From positions 55,698 to 103,646 of the forward strand of contig NAOQ01000229.1 of NCBI GenBank assembly GCA_002751075.1: a DNA stretch of 47,949 nt, in the 5' to 3' direction. The notes beneath the pieces were generated by a model. That model was given only the letters and a program-made list of their open reading frames with translations, had not been told where the DNA came from and searched no databases. The stretch is from Ichthyophonus hoferi. Taxonomy: Eukaryota > Opisthokonta > Ichthyosporea > Ichthyophonida > Ichthyophonidae. Below, in pieces: positions 37,701 to 47,949 of this stretch (positions within the stretch are counted from its first letter, which is position 1; every line of letters starts with the position of its first letter). The translations under genes were made by a program, and so were the position numbers.

Positions 37701-40700
37701 CAGTACAAAGGTTAGCAACAGGCTGGCAACAAAGCAGGGCAAGCCATCGTTCACTAACAGAAATACAATTATTGCTAATTCAATTAATTATTTACCTTGC
37801 GTTATTGGACATTGTCATCTATGTGTATGACCCGATCTGGGTTGGATACTATTTACACCAATCACACTATTAGGAGATAACTAATATAGATGCAGATTAA
37901 CCTGTCTGTAGCTTGGAAGCCTTGGTAAGCCAGTGAAGTAAACATTACCCCACCCTCCACCCCTAACTAACATACTGTATAGTCTTCAATTAGTTCTCCA
38001 AATAATGGGTCTACTACGCCAGCCTTCAATCCTCGGCCCAGTACTCCGACGGGAGCCAATGAGATAGGTCATATAGCCGCCTGGAAGCCCATTAGTGTTG
38101 CCGTATTGGCTATCTTTATAGCTCTAACCCTGTCGTGGTTCACTAACCCCTGTGGTATGTAGTAGTATCTGCATGAGTGCGTTTTCTCTTCATTCTTATC
38201 TAGTTAGGATTAAGGGCTACCCGTTGTTCAATGTTTTTCACACTCCTTTTTTGACATAGTTATGCCTTGAAGATGTATATGTTCCGAATACCTTGGTCAA
38301 TATCGCGTATGTCTTGTTTGGCATGAGCACTATCTACCTAAATCTCTTTATATGCAGTTCTTACTTTCTGTTTCCCTCTTATATCTTACACTATCTATAT
38401 CCATGTATTGTGATATATATATATATATAGCCTAACTGGCTATATGCCTTATCCTACAGAGTTCCTATCCTACCTGTCACGTCCCATCCCACACGGACAA
38501 TGTATCAATGGCAGGCTAAGGTGTTATACTCCCTATGAGGCTAGTTGGCTGCCATTCAATCCCTGTGTAGTGGACCCTAGATTTAGGGAGGCCGCTCAGT
38601 GGAGAGAGCTGATGGTACGGGAACAGGCCCTATGGCTACTGGATAGCCTGAAGGCCCAGAAAGGTTAGGGCCCACCTGGCTGTCGCTCCTCCTTTATGGT
38701 CCCTTCCCTATCCCTCCTCTTCCTATCCCTTTGCCTCTCCCATGTACACACCCTCATTCTTATCAATCTCTTCCTCTATTTATTTTATTCTTTACTGCAT
38801 TGTATTTGTCGTCAGTGTGCCTTCTTATATGCATCCCTCTTTTCTTTTCTCGTAAGAGATAGATAACTTCATGTATGAACGACCTTGTTTGTCCTTTTGG
38901 CATGTCCCATTCTCTTGGCTTATAGTAGCTTGTACCTTTTACCACCCTATAAGGCAATAACCAATACTTGAATACTCATACATCCTCGTCACGTCCTCCC
39001 TTCTCTAAGGCCACATGTTCCTTCCGCTAACTTACTGGTCCCCCTGGGTGTGATCAGGAACCAATCAGTGCTACCAGACTAAGGTGTGCCTGCGTACGGC
39101 TGACCTCCGAAAGCAAGTACTGGCTGCATCAGTACCACGTCTAGACTCGCACATGAGTGAGGTGGGCCAATCATATCTTTGCTTATCCATGTATATTTAT
39201 TGGGTCACATAAATATCTCGTGCATGATTGCTTGCATTCAACCTGATTATACTTTTCAGAATGTTTACTACCCACCCGGGGAATGAGTATATAAGTGCCA
39301 TATAACTAGTCTTTACACACTATCTATATGAGCCTGGAAACTACATGCGAATAAATAGATTTAAGTTAACTTTTGAACACCCCTGTACAAGCTTTAATAT
39401 TTATATTTATATTTATTTATATCTCTTCTATGTTATATCGTATGTTCTGTTTGTTTTTCCACCCTTCCTGGCCTCCGCCTATTCTACATACATAACTGCA
39501 CTAATAATAGGTCCCTTCCCTCCCCCTGGGGCCCCATGTAGGAACTGCAAGATGCCCTCTGGCTAGATATTCAACACGCCTTAGATCCGAGGACCTATAC
39601 GGATCAGGACACTCATTGGTACGTGAGAATCAGGCTATCTCTTATATGTATTATGAGCATAGGCCTGGGGTGCCCCCTATGATACCTAGTGTATCTGTAT
39701 GTCTGCTATGCTTTAGCCAATGAGGTGGCTCTGTCTCCTACTGATCACAGGCCAATGACTAATGACCCTTCCTAGGTGCCCTCGTGACGTAGTACCTACC
39801 TTTACCCTTTCCTGCGCTGTCAGCCAACATGTGGGGGCCATTCTGGTGGTCATAGCCAATAGTGCTCAGGCCACCATCGGGCTGATTGTAGGTGAGCTAT
39901 ACATGAATAGCTGTTATATGTTTAATTTAATATAAAAGAGGGTTAGGGTATGATGTGATGTGGATTGGGGGTTGGGATTGCGATGGTGGGCTGGGAGTGG
40001 GTGAAGTTATGATACTGGTAGGGGTGGTCTGTAGGGTAAGACTGTGTAGGTCGACCTCCCTCTGTACCTCACTGCTAGTAGTGGGCCCAGCAATAACCCT
40101 ACCTATTCACTCACAGTGGCTATAATTATCTATGGCATTAAGACAATAGTAACTACCTGGTCGGCCCGTAGGTTTCCCCTTCCTCTACAGCACTATACTC
40201 TCTTGGGGTTACAGCTCCCCTCCTTATCTCTTTTTATATTTCGTATTCACTTCTATTGTTCTAGTTGTTATTCATTAGCCCCTTCCCTTCCTTATTCGCC
40301 CTATCCCTGTGTATATATTCAGTTATCTTGCATGTCATGACTTCTTTGTCTTCCTTCCCTGGTGGTGTCTGTTCTATATGCCCCAGCCAGATGTGTTAGA
40401 ACAATGCATATTGAATGAGACTGCTTATGGCCATGGCCCTGCAGGACAAGCACGGCAGCGGGAGGAAGAGGAGGAATACCTTCGGGCTACTGTGCAGACC
40501 CTATTGGACCGCCTGAAGGTTAACGTAAGTGCCTGGCAACCAGGTAGTGTTCATGTTGTGTAGAGGTTTAGTGTGTACGGTAGTAATATTCAAGGGGCAT
40601 GTATGATGCGGGTACACCCTAAGATGGGAATCCCTCCCTCGTATATATGGCCGGGGTAAGGAACGTATGGACAGCTAACCTACATATCCCTTGTGGCCAG

Positions 40701-41602
40701 GCCTTAGATGCCCCTCCCTGTACTAACCTTATTCATCTCTACTAGGGCCGTCTAGTCATTGCCCATGAGAAGGACGAGGCCCTGCCACCCACCATCCCTA
40801 GGGCAGAGAGGCAGCTAGGTCTAAGACTGTGGCCTCAGGTAGGAGGGGATGGCATGATGGATAGGATGTACTATAGTTGTTTGTATAGAGCATTCAGCAT
40901 GACTTAGGGGTCTATGTCTATATAGATATGTACATTTGGTGACCTGTAGAACTTAAAGCAGGGCCCTATGTGCTGGGGCCGTTCTGCTCTCACATAAACC
41001 TCGCCTTTCTTTACCCCTTTCATTGCTTATCTTTTGGTTTTCTTTCTTTCTTTCCTACTGTCTTTTTTGCGTTTTATATTTAATATGTTGTCTCTCACAT
41101 TTTATCTCTCCTTTGAATATACGCAATTGCACACATACATGTACCGTTGTTTAGGTGGAGGAAATGATGCGTAGTACATCTATTGTACGTGTGAAGAACG
41201 AGCTTGTCAATGGCCAAGAGGTCAAGGTCTGGCGTTATGCAGGTGAGTGAGCTGTGTTTATAGCACTGCCTGTATGACCCGTGGCTAGCAGTATTGAGAG
41301 ATGGAAGAACAATGTGTTATTAGGTCGCAATGATTGTCACTTCCCTAAACTGCTTGTATAATAAGACCTACATATATTAGTATGAAACATTAAGATGATG
41401 GTATGGGCTAATGGACTAGTGTAGACTACCTTCACATTAACAGCTGGCGTTGGCCATTAAGTCCCAGCGAACATAATACTAATGATTGCAATGTGATCGA
41501 TCCATAGGAAGTCTGGGGCGTTCGTCTAGTGGGCCATTTATTAGCCACCAGGAAGAGGAACCACACAGCACCCATAAGTCGTCTTTGTATCCCAGCCTTT
41601 AA
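34747..41602 (+). CDS. SRC1: Src1/Heh/MAN1-type inner nuclear membrane protein
   Basis: LEM/HeH-family protein expected at the inner nuclear membrane, facing chromatin. Sixteen exons: 34747-34860, 35122-35185, 35724-35818, 36159-36245, 37335-37409, 37498-37554, 37983-38154, 38460-38663, 39058-39161, 39542-39618, 39776-39891, 40117-40167, 40391-40524, 40746-40838, 41155-41242, 41508-41602; phases agree and give 541 residues. N-terminus: a HeH fold (about 12-53) with LRSQLAKYG and KKSTLVDLYIEHVLPLKGKK, then a basic RRSTRART segment. Transmembrane helix 1 (SVAVLAIFIALTL, about 200-216) and helix 2 (IGLIVVAIIIYGI, about 380-396) flank a lumenal region with four or more Cys. The C-terminus has the MSC winged helix (VEEMMRSTSIVRVKNEL, VKVWRYAG). 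The N- and C-terminal halves are certain; joining them across 36246-37334 is inferred from phase, domain order and a TTGAC branch motif before exon 5. Otherwise they are two genes, the first ending at 36281. AATAAA is at 42000-42005. Confidence 0.8.
35401..35411. repeat. Poly-C run (11 C)
   Basis: A homopolymer run in intron 2 of the Src1-like gene. Its length may be unreliable in the assembly. Confidence 0.9.
38413..38429. repeat. AT microsatellite in Src1-like intron 7
   Basis: An alternating AT run lies shortly before the CTAAC branch motif and acceptor of exon 8. Confidence 0.85.
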
Positions 41603-43770
41603 TCAGTCTTGCTAGTTGATGTAGACAGGTCCTGTTTTTATTCTACGTTCTTGCATTGTAAATAATCATGATCCGTTAGAGTGTGTATTACATGTAAGAA
41701 GAAGAGTGGGTGGCAGAAGCCTTTCGCTATATTATTTTATCAACTGTTTTGCTTGACATAGTCATATGTATGTATTATATATATATCACACAAATTAAAA
41801 AAAAAGTATAAGTATAAGTCCGGTGTGAGGATAAAAGAATATGCGGACACAGTTACACTGCTTTGGTCCAGTGAATATCCAGTAAAGGTGGCATATATTG
41901 GTTTTTGAGAAATCATATCATGTTAAACTCTATGTCTAATTAAATACTTATCCACATTGCTCTTTCTTTTTTATTGGCTTACGATGTTTACTTATCCCAA
42001 ATAAAGCTATATTTTCTATATATCATTCCAAGGCCGCTCTTCAATAACCTTAATATTAGAAATATATCCAGGAGTTCCACAATGAAGCGTTTATTTATGG
42101 GCATCATGTTATAGCGATATTATAGCCCACCTTTGGGCCTAGTTAATCACCTCTACATGCCAATTAATTAAGGTGACTAGGTAATTATAGTTTAAGGAAC
42201 TATTAAAGATATATATGTATAATTTGAACGTATGGTAATATACTTGTTGACTATACCCAAACAAAAAATTCTAGGGGACTTAGCAATAGCTTTGTGTATC
42301 GAATGTTATGATTAAAATATGATCATAGTAGCAAGGTGGTTTTATTTTTTTGAGTATCTACAGTCACGAGCGTGAATAGAGCTTGGCATTAGCGCTATAA
42401 TCAATGGTTTTATAATTTTAAGAGAAGCTACCAAAACCATATCGGCTGAACCTTCCCTGTATATTATCTTGGTCAGGTTCATATTTAAGCATAAGCCTAA
42501 TCGGAAGTACTCGATGAGTGGTCTTAACCGTTCAGCTTCATACAGTAAGTTGCACCTGTAAAAGGGGCTGTAGGCTTTCTATAAGGCAGTAAAATTGGGG
42601 TTATGAAAAAAGATTCAAGACAAACGACTGAACCTCGATAGAGAGTGGGATGGACTCCAGACGATGTTCTTAAAAATTTCCAGCTGGAGGCAAATGGTTT
42701 TCTTTTGGGCTAGTGGAAAGCAACTGGAGATGTAGTATGATAATAATGATATAGACTAGGCCGTGTAGTAGGACCTGGTGGATAAGGGTTTCGTCATGGG
42801 TTGTGTCATTCGAGTTGTGTCTCCTTGCTTAGCTTTCCTGTTAACAGACCCTTTTTACTGGCATATATTTCCCAGGCCTGCCTCTCTTTCTAGCTGTAAT
42901 ATTGTATTTCCATAATAAGGAATATGATTCTCTTGAACTTCTCCTGACACTCAACTTGGTTTTCTTAGATGTCAGCAAAAGAGAGATAAAGGAAATCAAT
43001 GCCTGCTAAAACCATTAAATGCAACTGATCAAAATACCAAAAGAAGAAGATTAGAGTTGCTTTGGCTGAGAACTAAAGGAGTAATTCTGAACACATACAT
43101 CAAAAATTAAACTAGCAGTTCATAAACGGTGAAGAGCCTGTTGTCATATAGGCTAGTATAGGCATATCTTGGGTGTTTTTTGTAAATCTTATATATGTAT
43201 AGAACACGGGTAGGTTAGAAACATAACACCACTTAAAGTATGGGTCTAGTTAATTAACAATAATGCTCTTTATGTAAAGTTCATTACTTTAGCGGTGCAA
43301 CACTTACTATTAGATATGTTTCTCGTGGTTAAGCCTTTATCTCATATATAAACACTGCAAATCAGCATAATGAATTGTCTAGAGTTTAGTATTAAATTTT
43401 ATTCTAATGAATGTAAACAATAATAGATATTTGGAAACCAATCTAGTTATAAGCTAAGTGTTCAAGTATAGTAAAAGGTATTATGTATGCATCAGAACAT
43501 TATCATACAGGTGCATCGGTATAAGCCAAATAAGAGCGTATAGTAAGAAGTGTTACATATACATAAGAATATCCCCTTACAGATGTAATTGTGATTAAAC
43601 TTAAAGTCTAATCCTTGGCTTAGTTGTTAGCCCTATATTACATAACCATGGGTCAGTCACTTCGACCAAAATTATATAATCAAACCTCAGTCTCATATCA
43701 AGGACCGGAAATTATTCTTGCAAATAAATATTGTTCCACTTAGATTAAAAGTATCTTTGTTATTTTAATA

Positions 43771-44088
43771 ATGACGAGAATTTATAATCCTATTTCTTCA
43801 GACGATGGCATCAGCTCTAAACGCAAGTTATTACTAGCTCCCATCACCCAAGTCCAGTCCGAGATTATTGACAAGAGGGTTAAAGTTACGCTTCTATCGA
43901 CTCGGAAGAATCAACGGCCAGCGAGAGTAATCTGCTTAGCAAAACTCCTTTCCTGGCAGACTTTGGTTTTGAAATATGTAACAATATCCTTGTGTCAACG
44001 ACAAGCTGGGTGGAACAATTCTCCATTGACCTGGACTATGACAGAACCCGATACTTTTTTTTTCATATTACAACAAATCAGGTTATAA
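43771..44088 (+). CDS. Unidentified ORF, 105 codons
   Basis: It starts with ATG and ends with TAA. The first half is less AT-rich than the surrounding spacer and encodes a hydrophilic, Ser/Lys-rich segment (SSDDGISSKRKLLLAP). No domain, signal peptide or membrane segment is recognisable. It has no matching exon or promoter nearby that I can identify. It could be a single exon of an unknown gene, a decayed gene, or chance. Confidence 0.2.
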   Translation: MTRIYNPISSDDGISSKRKLLLAPITQVQSEIIDKRVKVTLLSTRKNQRPARVICLAKLLSWQTLVLKYVTISLCQRQAGWNNSPLTWTMTEPDTFFFILQQIRL

Positions 44089-45142
44089 TTGTTTTTTGCA
44101 TATTTAACTGGGGTTACCTAAATTACTTATAAAACTTGGGCTATATATTCAGAACCCTGAGACCTAGTCACAAATAATTTCTATATATATAAGTTAATAA
44201 TCAATACTGTAATTACGAAGTATCCTCCTGCTATTATGGACCCCACTACTGGTGTTTCAGATTTTACTCAGACATTTAACAATTAGTGATTACTTAATAA
44301 TAGGAGATAAATAAAACTTTCAACACCTTCTAGTTTTCATTAATTTAGAGTTCTCTAAAAGGTTGTATACGTAGTTGATAAAATTAAAAAAGTTTCTTTG
44401 TTCTTACTACTGGAATTAAAATTCTACTCCGTTATTCTAGCATTCTAGCATGAATGTAGGTTTCTGTATTAGTGGATTCTAAATTTACTTTTTCTTCTTC
44501 TCGAAAGGATTTTTTCCATTGGACTTTCAAAGGAAGACTTACTACAATTTCCAATTTGTTTTATCGAAAAGAAATTTACTTTTCTATCCTAAAGTTTGGA
44601 AAACTGTCATGTATTCTCTATCTCTGTCGGTTATATAATGAGAAGAAGAACGCCAGTGTCATCTTGGCTTTTTTGGCGCTTGTGAGGGTTGTGAATATTT
44701 TATTTTTTGTTTGGTGTTTTGACGATGATAGACATAGTAAATACCAAACGTAATGATTGGTCCAACGTTTCAAAAATTTAATTGAGCTATAATGGATCTA
44801 AAACCCTTCAACGTCCAGTTTTTAGTTCCTTAAATGTTTTTTTTCTGATTTCAAAATTAACTTGTTGACTAACCACAAATTAGGCAATAAATGATATGCC
44901 AAGACTACATGGAAATTATCCACCTATAATAATGATCCCTTGGCTCACTAATGAAAGCAATGAAATCATGATCGTCAATCTATTAATTAAATCATTGGTT
45001 GGCTAATTAATTGGTTAATCACTCCTAATTGCCGATTACCAAAAGGAGGTTCATGATTGCCTAAATGGAACGTGACCATTTCTGGCCGGCCGGTATGATG
45101 TACGATAGGATAGGGGTTTTCGATCCAAATGATAAGTTCTCC

Positions 45143-45182
45143 TTTTGATCGGGAAATTGTTATATAATTTTGATCGGGAAAT
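45143..45182. repeat. Duplicated 15-mer TTTTGATCGGGAAAT
   Basis: Two exact copies lie at 45143-45157 and 45168-45182, with a partial inverted copy (CCGATCAAAAA) at about 45210-45220. Function is unknown. Confidence 0.75.
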
Positions 45183-45937
45183 GTAATTTTGATTTCGAGG
45201 CCTATCCTGCCGATCAAAAACCGCTATAATTATGTAGCCCTGGATACAGACTAAGTTTCAGGATAAAAATGCCATCACATATCCCAAAAGGTATTCACAC
45301 ACTACAATTAAGATATTCCTTAGAAGATGCTACTAGAATCATTCTGTATACTATCATAAACAGATACCACTGCCTTTGCTTAGGAAATTATAAGATATTC
45401 CAACACCTTGTAATTTGCAACTGGACATATTCTATTTTCTTGCAAGAGACTTTGTGGATTTTCACTAACGTGACAGTTATATAACAGCTTTTCAAAATAT
45501 TGAAGTTTGGAAATAGCTATTCATCAAGACTTAACAAACCAGTGTTTTATTTAAGTGGAGTACAAATTGCGTACTCAAATACCATCTTTACCCAAACTGT
45601 TATAATAAAACTGCACAACATCTGCCTTGAGAAATTATATCCCAAAAGTATGTTCTAAATAATTCAATATATTACTATTCCAGATCCTTTATATATGCAT
45701 TTAGTAACAATTTATTTGTAAATGCATCTATCCATACGTCATTTGAGAGTTACGTTATAACCTAGTATATACAATCGTGCAAACCTTGACTGGCTGTTTC
45801 ATTTTCTTTAATTACTAATTAATTGGTTGTTTAGGGCTGTAAGATGATTGCTATAGCCTGCAATCTAGGTATAATCTAGGTATAGTAGGCTTATCAGTGT
45901 GCATGTTACTGTTATTGTTATTGTTGTAGTTGTAAAT

Positions 45938-47401
45938 ATGGTTGCAGAGCGAGTTCCAAGACTGATAGCTTTTGACTTGGACGCTACATTATGGTACCCT
46001 GAGATGTATCATTTATGGGGTAGTGGTGGTGCCCCCTTTCGTCCACACACCAAGAATGGCAAGTGTTCAGGGGGGTTATCTCTTAATCTAGCAGCGAAAG
46101 GGCAGGGTAGAGGCGAAGCACGCAGGAAAGACCATTAGTTAAAAGTGTTTTCACTGTATTTTTTTATATTTTTTTTTGGGTATATTTTTTGTATGTGAGG
46201 TGGTGTGGAAGGTGTTTGAATACATTGAGGTCTCTATAAGTTGTTCCATTCCCGTAAATACCTAACTGTTGGAAACTTGTTCTGATATTTAGTTATTTCA
46301 AAACACTACACAAGTCACGTTGTTTTTTAAACAAGACGAAGCTAACCTTTAAATACATTCTGAAATACTTTATTTTGGCAACCACTTTGTTATACCAATA
46401 AAATACTGTTCCTTTTATATGGTTATCCTTTTCTAAACAGAATAATGCCTAGCGTGACTTGAATAGCACATCTATGCATAACTGTATAGACTTGAAATTT
46501 AATTTTTATTGATTGACAGCTATTATTTACACCATGCTTTTTTCTGTTTTCTGCAGGCAATGTTATTGATCGCTCAGGAACAGAGGTATATCTTATGGGA
46601 GCTAGCCGAAAAGTCCTTCATGAATTGAAGACAGCGTCACGGTGGAAGAATACCAAGGTTGCGTAAGTTATGGGATAGGGCGATGAATATATCTTGGCGT
46701 TTTAAAATACAAAGAAGGATTGGCCAAGGTACAAGATTGAGGTTTATAAGTTTTTATTCACTATCTTACTTACACTAGTCTTCCTGTCTACTATTATATT
46801 CACTCTACCTCCCTTAACAACACAAGATATGGGAGTACGATAGTAAAAAAATAAGAAGGATAAGAAAAGGAATAAAATAAATGAATAATGGAAAGGGGCA
46901 TATACCTATACACACTAACATCCATCTATGCACACTACTATAGCTACATGTATATGGTACTGCCTCCGAGAGTTACTCCCTTCCTCCTTGGCTACCTTTC
47001 TCTCTCTCTTCTCCCTCCTGTCTGTTAAGCTTAGGAATGTATATCCATGGATCATCCCAGACTCTTATTAAAATGCAATTATTATTTTGGGAGAAAAAAG
47101 AAAGTTAGTAAGATATAATAGGTAGAGAGACCATTATAGAATATGGCATAGGGTCAAGGTGTTATTGATTGGCTACCATCAGCATTGTACTATAGGCATT
47201 GACCCATGACAAACTCCCACCATCAGTTTTGTTTCCTGCACAGACGAACCATCGTGGGCCAAAGAGTGTATGGAGCTCATAGATGTGGGTGATAATTTAA
47301 AGATGAAGGACTGTGTCGATCATGTGGAAATCTACAAGTGTAATAAACGAGAACATTTCATCAAACTGCACACCACCACGGGCATACCCTATAGTGAGAT
47401 G
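45938..47401 (+). CDS. MDP1: MDP1-type HAD acid phosphatase, 5' part (three exons)
   Basis: A haloacid-dehalogenase-type phosphatase of the magnesium-dependent phosphatase-1 family; animal MDP-1 acts on protein phosphotyrosine and on sugar phosphates in vitro. Exons seen: 45938-46058, 46557-46662, 47227-47401, all in phase and giving 134 residues. Motif I is FDLDATLW, with the nucleophile Asp13 and the acid/base Asp15. Motif II is in FVSCTDEPSWAKECM. Next is VEIYKCNKREHFIKL and GIPYSEM, after which the family has an FFDDE-type motif III. That exon is not visible in the window, so the gene runs off the right edge. The start is the first ATG in frame; an upstream GTG is not credible. Intron 1 is GC-AG. 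LWYPEMY is characteristic of a subgroup unlike human MDP1. Confidence 0.9.
46059..46556 (+). other. MDP1 intron 1, GC-AG type
   Basis: The donor is AATG|GCAAGT and the acceptor is TTTTCTGCAG, with a TTGAC branch motif upstream. Joining phase 1 across it gives HTKNG-NVIDRSGTEV, as expected for the family. No GT donor nearby fits. Confidence 0.85.
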
Positions 47402-47949
47402 GTAGGCCCATTTCCCCCACCTAGCCTATCTATCTACTGTTATATTCCTATACATGTTCTCTTACATATATCTCTGTATACACATTTCTAGCTCGTCGTT
47501 AATAGAGGCTTTCTTTGTCTTTGGTGTACCTTTGATTTCTCTTGTCAAATATACAATTAACTATATCTATATTGTAAGTATCAAAAGATACGCACACCCA
47601 TACGTACATATTTACATTCTTTATCTCTTTGTTTCCCCCCCTTCTTCTCTCTTGCTTTCCCCAGTTTTATTTTTCTATTTCATACTATGCAGCTATTTCT
47701 TACTCTATCTTTTCCTTTCTGTTAAAAGATCGCTAGCCATAGATGAATAAGAAGGCTCGATCGAAACTCAGATAGTAAGTAGATCAATTCTTTTGTCATG
47801 GTATTCAGTATATGAATACTATTACATCAATGAGAAAATGTGTTAATTCTACAGCTAAATAAGGACATAATAGTATTTAGGTATTGTGGTAAGATCAGAT
47901 AACTCTAGTGGGTCTCTTTGACCTATCATGAGTTAGATTAGCTAATACG
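47402..47949 (+). other. Start of MDP1 intron 3, runs off the window
   Basis: It begins with the donor GTAGGC. No FFDDE-type exon or other coding segment is seen before the window ends. The content is pyrimidine-rich and AT-rich. Confidence 0.6.

Larger units (their letters stand above)
41603..45937. other. AT-rich spacer between the Src1-like gene and MDP1
   Basis: No conserved gene recognised. It holds the 3' UTR of the Src1-like gene (AATAAA at 42000), one less AT-rich open stretch (43771-44088), short AT-rich frames with no family resemblance (about 44472-44753 and 45269-45484), and a duplicated 15-mer (45143-45182). The MDP1 promoter should lie near the right end. Confidence 0.55.

Noticed and set aside
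47885-47930. Similarity of the window's right end (TAAGATCA...CTCTAGTGGG) to bases 38-63 at the left end
   Set aside because: The match is short and interrupted. It is not enough to claim a shared repeat without a genome search.

Overview
This is a nuclear DNA window from an intron-rich eukaryote with AT-rich spacers. I reconstructed six protein-coding genes by reading exons, splice sites and codon phase by eye. Every complete model has exon lengths that sum to a multiple of three. All six are conserved housekeeping genes. From left to right they are: NSE4 (SMC5/6 kleisin, +, 2563-5643), an importin-9/Kap114-type karyopherin (-, 17017-7119, 30 exons), NFU1 (mitochondrial iron-sulfur scaffold, +, 17471-21779), acetyl-CoA synthetase (+, 27250-31074), a Src1/Heh/MAN1-type inner nuclear membrane protein (+, 34747-41602) and the first three exons of an MDP1-type phosphatase (+, 45938-47401, continuing past the window).

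Layout. 1-2562 is AT-rich spacer. NSE4 and IPO9 converge on 5644-7118, which holds an unidentified 102-codon ORF and a perfect 18-bp hairpin. IPO9 and NFU1 diverge from a 453-bp spacer that is probably a shared promoter. Long AT-rich spacers with no confident gene lie at 21780-27249, 31075-34746 and 41603-45937. There are two N runs. The one at 13435-13994 falls inside IPO9 intron 9. The one at 34071-34261 sits between two identical 134-bp direct repeats and looks like an assembly feature.

Organism. Introns are mostly 100-700 nt, with short coding exons. Most 3' splice sites are preceded by a clear CTRAY branch-site motif, as in many fungi and protists. One IPO9 intron is a textbook U12-type AT-AC intron, so the organism must keep a minor spliceosome. 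The nuclear envelope protein has the HeH-plus-MSC arrangement known from fungal Src1/Heh proteins. The MDP1 exons carry LWYPEMY and TDEPSWA motifs, unlike the human or yeast proteins as I remember them. Together these suggest an early-diverging fungus, a unicellular relative of animals, or another protist. I cannot place it more closely.

The genes do not form one pathway. NSE4 acts in chromosome maintenance, IPO9 in nuclear import (classically histones), Src1/MAN1 at the inner nuclear membrane, NFU1 in mitochondrial Fe-S delivery, and ACS in acetyl-CoA supply. No new biological system was established. The most notable signals concern splicing: the AT-AC intron, two GC-AG introns, the strong branch sites and a possible alternative last exon of NFU1.
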